A stretch of 64,000 nt of DNA. It comes from FEN-1191 sp036490715 (GTDB taxonomy: Bacteria > Pseudomonadota > Gammaproteobacteria > Steroidobacterales > Steroidobacteraceae). The position numbers and the translations under genes were made by a program. Where the stretch lies: assembly GCA_036490715.1 (NCBI GenBank), contig DASXDL010000030.1, positions 144,556 through 208,555 on the forward strand, written 5' to 3'. Positions 52,052-59,890 of this stretch are shown here, piece after piece. Below the pieces are notes generated by a model, which ran no database searches, had not been told where the DNA came from, and saw nothing but the letters and a program-made list of their open reading frames with translations. How positions within the stretch are numbered: position 1 is the stretch's first letter; the number at the start of each line of letters is the position of its first letter.

Positions 52052-52100
52052 CTGTATCAGTTTCTGTATCGCCAGCCGGGCAGGGCGCCGAGACTGTATC
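52052..52100. repeat. three copies of CTGTATC in the gap after the M16 pair
   Basis: Direct copies at 52052-52058, 52064-52070 and 52094-52100 in the 73-bp convergent gap between the M16 partner and the DUF924 gene. Spacing is irregular (12 and 30 bp). No function is evident. Confidence 0.4.
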
Positions 52101-52109
52101 GCTAGAGAC

Positions 52110-52742
52110 TCAATTGGCGAAGTTTCGGCCCTCGCCGCGCAGCCAGTCCATCTCTTCCGGCGTGCTGTCACGCCCCAACAAAATGTTGCGGCTGGGGAAG
52201 CGTCCGAAGCGTTCGATGACGTTTCGGTGCTCGACGGCCGAGTCCACGCTGGCCTGAAACGTCGCGCGCAACTCGGTCGGCGACTCCTCCAACAGGCGGC
52301 GAAATGCGGCCACCGATTCGTCCTGGACCGCGCGGCTCTCGGCGTGCATTAGCGGCATATAGAAGAACAGCCGCTCGACCGGATCGAGCGTCGCGTCGGC
52401 ACCGACCTGCATGCCCGAGACGGTTAGCTGCAGCGCGCGCAGATCCTGCGCGAAGGCGCGATCGCTGCCGCGATAGATGTTGCGCGAGAACTGATCGAGC
52501 ACCACGATCAACGCCAGGCGCCGGCGCGCGCTGGATTCCCAGTCGGACAGCGCACCACGTGAGGCCTGGTCGGTCAGATCGCCAAAACGTTCGCGGATCA
52601 GCTCATCGGTCTGTGGGGTGAGCTCCGGAGCATTGGCGTCACCGAACCAGAGCCGCAAATGGCTCTGGGTGCGCTCCGGAGTGTACGGACGCGGTCCGAA
52701 CCAGAACAGCAGCAGATCGTTGGCGCTGGAGGGCGAGCTCAT
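52110..52742 (-). CDS. DUF924 family protein
   Basis: A 210-residue soluble helical protein starting at ATG 52742 (MSSPSSANDLLLFWFGPRPY). Family blocks are LLFWFG, LALIVVLDQFSRNIYRGSDRAFAQD, RLFFYMPLMHAES and FGRFPSRNILLGRDSTPEEMDWL. The family has a TPR-like fold; no biochemical role is established. Convergent with the M16 pair. Confidence 0.92.
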   Translation of the reverse strand: MSSPSSANDLLLFWFGPRPYTPERTQSHLRLWFGDANAPELTPQTDELIRERFGDLTDQASRGALSDWESSARRRLALIVVLDQFSRNIYRGSDRAFAQDLRALQLTVSGMQVGADATLDPVERLFFYMPLMHAESRAVQDESVAAFRRLLEESPTELRATFQASVDSAVEHRNVIERFGRFPSRNILLGRDSTPEEMDWLRGEGRNFAN

Positions 52743-52772
52743 GGCTCGCATGCTAGCGCTAAGCTGGTCGCT

Positions 52773-53153
52773 CTACTCGCACAGACTCTCAAGATAGCTC
52801 TGGGCCACCGACGACAGATGCTTGCGGGCCAGCGCCCGGGCCTTAGGTTTGTCGACCAGATGCTCAAGCGGTCCGGTCACCAGCACGCGGCGAACTGCCG
52901 GGTCTTTGGCCGACATGCGAGCCATCTTGTTGAGTACGGTGAAACCGCGGTGGATCTTGGCGCGCGGGACGCGGTTGGATTCGATCGAGCGGGCCAGGTA
53001 CTGGCCGAAGCGGCTGTAGAGAAAGTAGTCATCGTTGCCGACCTGGAAGCGGGCCTCGGCAAAGAAGTCGGGAAAATTCTTCTCGAGATAGTCGTTGACG
53101 CTGTGAAGACGGGGCCCAGGTTCGCTGTCAGCGGACGCTTTGCGTTTCCTCAT
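52773..53153 (-). CDS. small uncharacterised conserved-looking protein
   Basis: A 126-residue protein, start at ATG 53153 (MRKRKASADSEPGPRLHSVN), with GGAGG about 15 nt upstream, rather far. The body is compact and helical: NDYLEKNFPDFFAEARFQVGNDDYFLYSRFGQYLARSIES, then a basic half with VTGPLEHLVDKPKARALARKHL. I cannot name a family. The sequence is well ordered, with normal codon usage, so it is likely a real gene. It is encoded just upstream of the DUF924 gene on the same strand. Confidence 0.6.
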   Translation of the reverse strand: MRKRKASADSEPGPRLHSVNDYLEKNFPDFFAEARFQVGNDDYFLYSRFGQYLARSIESNRVPRAKIHRGFTVLNKMARMSAKDPAVRRVLVTGPLEHLVDKPKARALARKHLSSVAQSYLESLCE

Positions 53154-53273
53154 CAGTCTTGTCACACCTCCGTGGGTGCAGGTCCAGTTGGCGGCGCGCA
53201 CGTTAAGGCACATCGCCGCGCGATGCAAGAGTGCTCACGGTTTTTGTGAGCTGCATCGCGCGGCGGTGGCGCG

Positions 53274-53489
53274 CTAGCGTTGCGCGTTGGCGTTGGCCGC
53301 AGTTTCCGGATCACTCGCTTCGGCCGGATCCGGTGGATCCTGCGGGTCCTCAAGCGGATCGAGCGCCTCGCTCTCGCGGTGCTCGTCCTCGATGCGCTCC
53401 GGATCGTTGGTTTGCTCGAATGGATTGAGGATCCGCTCCGGGTCCTCGTGCTTGCGTGGCGTCCACGGACGCTCGTTTCCAGTTGCCAT
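53274..53489 (-). CDS. 71-residue acidic disordered protein
   Basis: Starts MATGNERPWTPRKHEDPERI, with a perfect AAGGAGG site 5 nt upstream of ATG 53489. The product is almost entirely hydrophilic and rich in Glu, Asp and Pro (DPERIEDEHRESEALDPLED, then PQDPPDPAEASD), predicted disordered, with no membrane or signal segment. It could be a stress-related or DNA-mimic-like protein; nothing firmer can be said. Divergent from the ETF-QO gene. Confidence 0.6.
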   Translation of the reverse strand: MATGNERPWTPRKHEDPERILNPFEQTNDPERIEDEHRESEALDPLEDPQDPPDPAEASDPETAANANAQR

Positions 53490-53593
53490 GATTCCTCCTT
53501 GCGGTGCTGGTCGAACAAATGGTCGTCGGGGCGACTTTAGGACTCGTGGCGTGCGCTGCCAGTGTCCTCAGGGAGCCAATCAGCGTCGCATTC

Positions 53594-53619
53594 CGTGAAG
53601 TGCCCTGTAGGACTTCACG
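53594..53619. promoter_or_regulatory. strong inverted repeat between the acidic-protein and ETF-QO genes
   Basis: Perfect 8-bp arms CGTGAAGT (53594-53601) and ACTTCACG (53612-53619) around a 10-bp centre, with ATTC and GAAT extending the symmetry outside. It lies 67 bp upstream of the ETF-QO ATG and about 105 bp from the divergent start. No T-run follows, so it is not a terminator. It could be an operator or a leader hairpin. Confidence 0.45.
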
Positions 53620-53685
53620 CAGAATGTGCTCACCGCTGCGCCTCCCGAATCTCCACTACAATCGCAGCGCAACGAGCTTCAGCCC

Positions 53686-55287
53686 ATGAGCGAACACGAG
53701 CAGATGCAGTACGACTTCGTGGTGGTCGGCGCCGGGCCGGCCGGGCTGGCGTGCGCGCTACGTTTGAAGCAGCTCAAGCCCGACGTCTCGATCTGCGTGC
53801 TGGAGAAAGGTTCCACTATCGGCGCGCACTCGCTGTCCGGTGCGGTACTGGAAGCCGGGCCGCTGGACGCACTGTTGCCCGACTGGCGCTCCCACTACGG
53901 CGGCATGGCGGTGCCGGCGGCCGAGGACGAATTCTTCTTCCTCACCCCCGATCACGCTCGGCGGCTGCCCTTGCCGCCGACGTTTCGCAATCACGGCAAT
54001 CTAATAGTGTCGCTGGGGCAGCTCACCGCCTGGTTGGGACAGCAGGCGGAAGGCGCCGGCATCGACGTGTTCCCGGGCTTCGCGGCCGCCGCTCCGAGAA
54101 TCGAAGGCGGCGCGGTCGGCGGCGTGCACATCGGCGACATGGGGCTGGACCGCAATGGCGGACAGGGCCCGAACTACACGCCGGGCGTGGAGATCGTGGC
54201 GGCGACCACGATCCTGGCCGAAGGCTGCCGCGGTTCGATTAGCAAGCAGCTCATCGCGCGCTTCAACCTCGATGCCGGCAGGGCACCCTCGACCTTCGGG
54301 CTGGGGTTTAAGGAACTCTGGCAGTTGCCGCCAGGGCGCGTGCGGCCCGGCCTGATCCGGCACAGCGCCGGCTGGCCGCTCGATCCGAAGACCTACGGCG
54401 GCAGCTTTCTGTATCACCTGGATCAGGATCGCGTGTACGTCGGTTTCGTCGTGGGGCTTGATTACGAGGACCCGCGGCTGCAGCCGTTCGAGGCCTTTCA
54501 ACAGTTCAAGCATCACCCGAGCGTCAAGCGGCTGCTGGAGGGCGGGGAGATCCTGTCGGCCGGCGCTCGCACCATCGCGGCCGGCGGATGGCAGTCGCTG
54601 CCGATGATGGAGATGCCTGGCGCGCTTTTGATCGGGGATGCTGCCGGCACGCTCAATGTGCCCAAGATCAAAGGCATTCATCAGGCCATCCGCTGCGGCG
54701 TCTCGGCGGCGGAGCACTTGGCCGAGAAGGGCACTCCAGCCGGCTTCGATGCGCGCTGGCGCGCCAGCGCTGGCGGACGCGAGCTCTATAAAGTGCGCAA
54801 CATCAAGCCCGGCTTCAAGCGCGGCTTCTGGTGGGGCTTTGCCAACGGCGCGATCGAGACACTGACCGCAGGGCATTCGCCCTGGACGCTGAAGAATCGC
54901 GTGTCCGACGCTCGCGCGCTCAAGATGCTGGATGCCTATCACTCGCCTGATCGCCACTGGGTGACGCGCACGCTGCCGCCGCGCGATCGAGTGTCGTCGG
55001 TATTCTTTGCGGGCAATACCCACGATGAGTCACAGCCAGTGCACCTGAAGGTCGCTGACACGTCGATCTGCGCCACGCGCTGCGGGCGCGAGTACGGCAA
55101 TCCCTGCGAGCGTTTCTGTCCGGCCGGGGTCTACGAAATGGTGGACGATGGCAAGGGCGGACGGATGCTGCAGATCAACGCCGCCAACTGCGTGCACTGC
55201 AAGGCCTGCGACATCAAGGATCCGTACGGCATCATCACCTGGACGACGCCGGAGGGCGGGTCGGGTCCGAACTACCAGAATCTCTGA
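53686..55287 (+). CDS. electron transfer flavoprotein-ubiquinone oxidoreductase
   Basis: A 533-residue FAD and 4Fe-4S enzyme passing electrons from ETF (fatty-acid and amino-acid oxidation) to ubiquinone at the inner membrane. The N-terminal FAD loop is FVVVGAGPAGLACALRL, and the ubiquinone-site region includes GSFLYHLDQDRVYVGFVVGLDYEDP and LLIGDAAGTLNVPKIKGIHQAI. The C-terminal cluster ligands lie in CATRCGREYGNPCERFCPAGVY and NAANCVHCKACDIKDP. The end GGSGPNYQNL is classic. Start at ATG 53686 (MSEHEQMQYDF). The ETF subunit genes are not in the window. Confidence 0.95.
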   Translation: MSEHEQMQYDFVVVGAGPAGLACALRLKQLKPDVSICVLEKGSTIGAHSLSGAVLEAGPLDALLPDWRSHYGGMAVPAAEDEFFFLTPDHARRLPLPPTFRNHGNLIVSLGQLTAWLGQQAEGAGIDVFPGFAAAAPRIEGGAVGGVHIGDMGLDRNGGQGPNYTPGVEIVAATTILAEGCRGSISKQLIARFNLDAGRAPSTFGLGFKELWQLPPGRVRPGLIRHSAGWPLDPKTYGGSFLYHLDQDRVYVGFVVGLDYEDPRLQPFEAFQQFKHHPSVKRLLEGGEILSAGARTIAAGGWQSLPMMEMPGALLIGDAAGTLNVPKIKGIHQAIRCGVSAAEHLAEKGTPAGFDARWRASAGGRELYKVRNIKPGFKRGFWWGFANGAIETLTAGHSPWTLKNRVSDARALKMLDAYHSPDRHWVTRTLPPRDRVSSVFFAGNTHDESQPVHLKVADTSICATRCGREYGNPCERFCPAGVYEMVDDGKGGRMLQINAANCVHCKACDIKDPYGIITWTTPEGGSGPNYQNL

Positions 55288-55338
55288 GAAGCCGGTATAT
55301 ATCGATGCCGGCTCCAGCGGACGGCGACGATATCAGGC

Positions 55339-58008
55339 GTGAGCAAACCATCACTCTTCGCGAGGATCCTGCGGCGCGATCCGGCCCATATCCGAGCGCG
55401 CGCCGAGCGCGCATACGACCAGGGTAAACGCGCCACGGCGAGCGCACTTTGGCGGCAGGCCGCGGAAGCTGCCGATATGCCTGCCCAGCTGCGTATGGCG
55501 CAGCTCTACGAGCGTGGCGATGGGGTGCTGCAGAATTATCTCGAAGCAGCACGCTGGTACCGAGCGGCCGGTGAGCAGGGCTCAGTAGCGGCGCAGGCTC
55601 GTATTGGCGAAATCTATCTCACCGGCCTCGCTCCGCCCGACACGGCTACTGCGGCCGCGGTCGAGCGCATCGAGAACGACCAGGCACCCGATTCGCTACT
55701 CAAGCGCCTGTATCCGCAGGGACTCAGTGTCGCACAAGACCCGGCCGAGGCCGCCAAGTGGAATCTGCGCGCCGCGCAGGCCAGTGACGCCGGAGCACAG
55801 GCCCGTCTGGGACATCAATATGCCAGCGGCCTGGGGGTCGAGCGGGACCTGGCGGCGGCAGAGCACTGGTTTGCCGCGGCCGCTGAACAGCAGCACGCCG
55901 CCGGACAGCTCGGGCTCGGCATGCTGTACAGCGGCGGGTATGGCGACCGGCGCGAGCACGCCCGCGCACTCGAGTGGTTTGAACGCAGCGTCGCTCAGAA
56001 CAATTCGACCGCGCAGATGTGCCTGGCCATGCTGCTGCTGTTCGGCGAGGGCGTCAGCCACGATGAGGCGCGCGCAATTGGGCTGTTCGAGCAGGCCGCG
56101 GCGGCCGGCCAGCCGGGCGCGATGTTCCATCTAGGCGAGCTCTATCGGCAGGGGCGTGCGGTACCTCAAGACGCCTCGCAAGCGGAGACCTGGCTGCGCC
56201 GTGCCGCCACGCGCGGTTACATCAAGGCCTGGCTGTCGCTGGTGCACCTGTTTCGGTCCGGCCCAGAGCGTGATCTGAACACCGCCGCGGTGCTATGCCG
56301 TCAGGCCGCGGAACTCGGCGATGGCGAGGCGCAGTTTCTGCTCGGCCAGATGTACATGGCCGGCGAGGGCGTGCCCCACGACGCCAGCGAGGCGGCGCGC
56401 TGGCTGACGGCGGCGGCAGATCGCAATGTCACCGCGGCCTACGAGCGCCTCGGTGCGCTGTATGCGCAGGGTTTGGGGCTGCCGCAGGATTTTCACGCGG
56501 CGGCGGACTGGTTTCATCGGGCGGCTGCGCAAGGTGACGCGCACGCGCTCTATCACCTCGGAACACTCGAGCTCGGCGGCCTCGGCATGCCGCGGGATCC
56601 CAAAGCTGCGCGAGAGCGCTATCGGGAGGCGGCCACGCAGGGCAGCAGCGCGGCCTGCCTGCAGCTCGGGATCATCTATGCCACCGGCCAGAATGTGCGC
56701 AAGAGCTATACCGCGGCAGCGCGCTGGTACGCGCAGGCGGCTGTGCACGGTGTCGCCGAAGGTCGCTACAACCTGGCTTTCCTGCACCTGCGCGGGCTTG
56801 GCGTCCCCAAGGACGCTGCGCGCGCCGTACATCTGCTCGAAGAGGCCGACGCAGACGGCTACGTTCAGGCCGCCTGGGCACTGCACCGCCAGTACAGCGA
56901 CGGTGAATATCTGCCCGCAGATGAAGTTCAGGCCGCGCGCTGGCTCGAGCGCGCCGCCGAGCTGGGCAGCGCGGCGGCCGCGTGCCTGCTCGCACGGCGA
57001 CTTGATGCGGCGGGTAGGCCGGTGACGCCGGTGGCGCGCGTGGTCGAGTTACTCGAAAGTTGTGCCACCCGCGGTGATCCCGAAGCACAGTCGGCACTCG
57101 CACTGCTGCACTACGAAGGCAAACATCTGCCGCAGGACGAACGACAGGCGCAGCGCTGGTTCACGCGCGCCGCGGCGGGTGGCAATGCGTTTGCGCAGGC
57201 CTGGATGGGCGATATCCTGATCCAGGGGCGCGGGATGCCGGTGGATTGTGCCGCAGCCGCGACGTGGTATGAGCGCGCCGCGATTCAGGGACATGCCGGC
57301 GCGGTGGCTGCGTTGACTGCGCTGCGCACCGGCTCCGGCGCGAGCGACGAGGAACGTGCGCAGGTGTTCCGGCTGTGGCTGGGCGCAGCAGAGCAGGGCG
57401 ATGCCGCTGCGCAGCGCGTGGTGGGCGATTTTTACATGCGCGGAGAGGGCACCGAACGTTCGTTCGAGCAGGCGCGGCGCTGGCTCGCCGCTGCGGTGCT
57501 GCAAGGTCACGTGCCGGCAATGGTGCTGCTGGGTGGACTGCTGCTGAGTCAGCCCAACGATGACGGCGATACCGCGCAGGCCGTCGACCTGTTCCGGCGC
57601 GCGGCCGCCCGGGGCAATCTGGACGCGCAGTACAACCTTGGTGTGTGTCTGCGGCGCGGTTTGGGCGTGGTAGCGGACAACGCCGAGGCCGAGCGGCTCT
57701 ATCATGCAGCGGCCCAGCAGGGGCACCGATCTGCGCAGCTCGCACTGGGTTCGCTCAAGGCCGAGCACGCGGCGAAGGAATCCGAATGGATTGAGGTAGC
57801 GCACTGGTATCGAATGGCCGCCGATGCCGGTCATCCGTCCGCGATGTCCGCGCTGGCCCAGCTCTATGAAAATGCGCGTGGTGTGCCGCTCGACCGTCAC
57901 GCAGCGCTCGTCCTCTTTCGGCAGGCGGCCGCGGCAGGGGAAACCAGCGCACCGGCGGAAGTCCAGCGCCTGGAAGCGCTGCTCAGAGTACCCGAATACG
58001 CGCCTTAG
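55339..58008 (+). CDS. large Sel1-like repeat protein
   Basis: An 889-residue protein with GTG start at 55339 (MSKPSLFARILRRDPAHIRA) and no signal peptide. It is built from about 20 Sel1-like (SLR, TPR-related) repeats of roughly 36 residues with the pattern A-x2-LG-x2-Y-x2-G-x-GV-x3-D-x2-A-A-x-W-x2-A-A, for example AQFLLGQMYMAGEGVPHDASEAARWLTAAA. SLR proteins are scaffolds for protein complexes. The location beside glycosyltransferases hints at an envelope-glycan role, but the protein seems cytosolic. Its stop overlaps that of the convergent glycosyltransferase at TTAG (58005-58008). Confidence 0.9.
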   Translation: MSKPSLFARILRRDPAHIRARAERAYDQGKRATASALWRQAAEAADMPAQLRMAQLYERGDGVLQNYLEAARWYRAAGEQGSVAAQARIGEIYLTGLAPPDTATAAAVERIENDQAPDSLLKRLYPQGLSVAQDPAEAAKWNLRAAQASDAGAQARLGHQYASGLGVERDLAAAEHWFAAAAEQQHAAGQLGLGMLYSGGYGDRREHARALEWFERSVAQNNSTAQMCLAMLLLFGEGVSHDEARAIGLFEQAAAAGQPGAMFHLGELYRQGRAVPQDASQAETWLRRAATRGYIKAWLSLVHLFRSGPERDLNTAAVLCRQAAELGDGEAQFLLGQMYMAGEGVPHDASEAARWLTAAADRNVTAAYERLGALYAQGLGLPQDFHAAADWFHRAAAQGDAHALYHLGTLELGGLGMPRDPKAARERYREAATQGSSAACLQLGIIYATGQNVRKSYTAAARWYAQAAVHGVAEGRYNLAFLHLRGLGVPKDAARAVHLLEEADADGYVQAAWALHRQYSDGEYLPADEVQAARWLERAAELGSAAAACLLARRLDAAGRPVTPVARVVELLESCATRGDPEAQSALALLHYEGKHLPQDERQAQRWFTRAAAGGNAFAQAWMGDILIQGRGMPVDCAAAATWYERAAIQGHAGAVAALTALRTGSGASDEERAQVFRLWLGAAEQGDAAAQRVVGDFYMRGEGTERSFEQARRWLAAAVLQGHVPAMVLLGGLLLSQPNDDGDTAQAVDLFRRAAARGNLDAQYNLGVCLRRGLGVVADNAEAERLYHAAAQQGHRSAQLALGSLKAEHAAKESEWIEVAHWYRMAADAGHPSAMSALAQLYENARGVPLDRHAALVLFRQAAAAGETSAPAEVQRLEALLRVPEYAP

Positions 58009-59282
58009 GCAGCGCCACTGCGGCGCAGTCGGGGACCGTCGTCGGACGCGGCCGGCCGGCGGCCGTTAATCAGATCATCGAACAGCGCATTCCAGCGTGG
58101 CAACAGCAGGCGCTTCAGATCGAACTGGGCTAGCGCCGACGCGCGGGCCGCCCGGCGCAGCGCCTTCATCTGTTGCGGGCCATCAAGTGCGGCGTCGATA
58201 CGCTGGGCAAGCTGCTTGTGGGCGAAAAAATCCACCGTCAGTGCGTTCGCGCCGTCGTGCAGCACCTCGAGCACCGGCGGCGTATCCGAGGCGACGATCA
58301 GGCAGCCGCAGGCCATCGCTTCGATCAGCGACCACGACAGCACGAACGGATAGGTCAGATACACATGGACCGAGGACACTTGCAGAAGATTGAGATAGTC
58401 GCGGTGCTCGAGCATGCCGACGAAGTGGACGCGCGTCAGGTCGAGCCTGGTGCCCAGCTCCTGCATCATCATCTCGCGAAAGCTCGAGCGCGGCGGAGGC
58501 GGCGCGCCGTAACTCACCCCGTCACCGCCGACGATCACGACCTGCAAGCGCCTGCGCCGACGCAGCAGCAGCGGCAGTGCGCGCATGAAGATGTGAAAGC
58601 CGCGATAGGGCTCCAGGTTGCGCGCTACATAGGTGACGATCTCATCGCGCGAGCTGAGTGTCCGGCCTGATGTCGGCAGCGTGAAACTGGCTTTGGGGTC
58701 GGGGCACGCTAGATCGGTGTCGACCCCTTCGTGCAGCACGCTGATGCGGGAGTGCATCTCGCTCGGATGCAGGCTGCGCTGCCATTGCGTCGCGGAGTGG
58801 CCCCAGTCGGCGGATTGAAACGCCATCAGGCTGATGCCATTGCGCGCCCGTAAACGCGAGGGATCATGAAAGATCGAGACGAATTCCGGATCAAAGCCGA
58901 CATCGACACCGCGCGCGTGATAGTAGAACTCAAAATTGGCCAGCAGCGGCACGTCCGGGAACACATCCTTGGCGAACAGCGTCTCGCCCCAGCCGCTGTG
59001 TCCGACGATCAGATCGGGCCGAAAGCCCTGCTCGCGCAGTCCGCGGCAGACTTCGGCGACACTGGCTCCGGTGTAAATGGCGCGGTCGATCTCGACCGCA
59101 TAAGCATGGCAGTTGACCGGCCCGCGCTGATCCTTCGGGTAACTGATCTTATAGACCCCCGCCATCGCGTTCTCGTTCGGCTGCGTGACGAAATAGACCA
59201 GATTGCCCGGCTGATCGGCCAGGTACCGCACCACGTGGCGATACTGGCCCGGAAAGTTCTGATGCATGAACAGGTAATTCAT
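58005..59282 (-). CDS. GT4-like glycosyltransferase
   Basis: A 425-residue GT-B enzyme starting at ATG 59282 (MNYLFMHQNFPGQYRHVVRY), a start pattern typical of this capsule/LPS-associated group. The acceptor half contains IVGHSGWGETLFAKDVFPDVPLLANFEFYY; the donor half contains VTYVARNLEPYRGFHIFMRALP, VVIVGGDGVSYG and YLTYPFVLSWSLIEAMACGCLIVASDTPPVLEV. ATG overlaps the methyltransferase stop (ATGA), so three minus-strand genes from 64000 are coupled. The product is presumably a surface glycan. Confidence 0.92.
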   Translation of the reverse strand: MNYLFMHQNFPGQYRHVVRYLADQPGNLVYFVTQPNENAMAGVYKISYPKDQRGPVNCHAYAVEIDRAIYTGASVAEVCRGLREQGFRPDLIVGHSGWGETLFAKDVFPDVPLLANFEFYYHARGVDVGFDPEFVSIFHDPSRLRARNGISLMAFQSADWGHSATQWQRSLHPSEMHSRISVLHEGVDTDLACPDPKASFTLPTSGRTLSSRDEIVTYVARNLEPYRGFHIFMRALPLLLRRRRRLQVVIVGGDGVSYGAPPPPRSSFREMMMQELGTRLDLTRVHFVGMLEHRDYLNLLQVSSVHVYLTYPFVLSWSLIEAMACGCLIVASDTPPVLEVLHDGANALTVDFFAHKQLAQRIDAALDGPQQMKALRRAARASALAQFDLKRLLLPRWNALFDDLINGRRPAASDDGPRLRRSGAA

Positions 59283-59890
59283 AGCTCGAGTGCGCTCATC
59301 AGCGCCGCGCGCTCCACATCGTCCTTGGCCGGAATGGCGCGTGCCACCGCCGCCAATTCGAATTCGACCGCGCGCCGGCGCAGCAGCACCTCGCCATAAG
59401 GCAGCTCGCTGAAACTGCGCTGGAGCATTCCCGGCGTGAAGCCGCAGCGATGGGCCATCGAGGTGCGACCGGTGGCGATCGCCGCGCCCAGGCCGAAGAG
59501 GATATCGTGCGGAGTCACCGGGCCGGCGGGAGAATCGTACAGCGTTTCGTGCAGGCGATCGGCGGCCACGTGCTGCGCAACGATCTGCAGATCGGGCACG
59601 ATGATGCACACGAACCCGTCGCTACGCAGCACGCGCCGAAATTCCGCCAGCGCAACTCTGACCTGATGCGCGTAAAGGTGCTCAATGCAGTGCGCGGCCC
59701 ACACCGCATCGGCACTGCCATCCGGAATCGGCGATAGGTCAGTCAGATCGGCGACAACGTCGGGTTGCACGGCGGCGTCGACGTCGACGCGCACCTGCCG
59801 CCAGTCGTCGAAGTAGCGCGGCAGTGTGCTGGCATGCCGTGGCCCGCAACCGACATTGAGCAGCACGCGCTCGCGCAGTGCCGCGGTCAC
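59279..59890 (-). CDS. class I SAM-dependent methyltransferase
   Basis: A 203-residue methyltransferase, GTG start at 59890 overlapping the stop of the upstream giant gene (GTGA). Motif I is VLLNVGCGPRHAST, followed by VRVDVDAAVQPDVVADLTDL (motif II acidic end), DAVWAAHCIEHLYAHQV (motif post-II) and LRSDGFVCIIVPDLQIVAQHV (motif III). It resembles the methyltransferase_11-type sugar O-methylases of glycan clusters. Longer upstream starts lie inside the preceding gene. Confidence 0.85.
   Translation of the reverse strand: MTAALRERVLLNVGCGPRHASTLPRYFDDWRQVRVDVDAAVQPDVVADLTDLSPIPDGSADAVWAAHCIEHLYAHQVRVALAEFRRVLRSDGFVCIIVPDLQIVAQHVAADRLHETLYDSPAGPVTPHDILFGLGAAIATGRTSMAHRCGFTPGMLQRSFSELPYGEVLLRRRAVEFELAAVARAIPAKDDVERAALMSALEL

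Noticed and set aside
55339..58008. Periodic sequence considered as a repeat array or CRISPR
   Set aside because: The period (about 108 nt) reflects 36-residue Sel1-like protein repeats; there are no identical DNA repeats with unique spacers.
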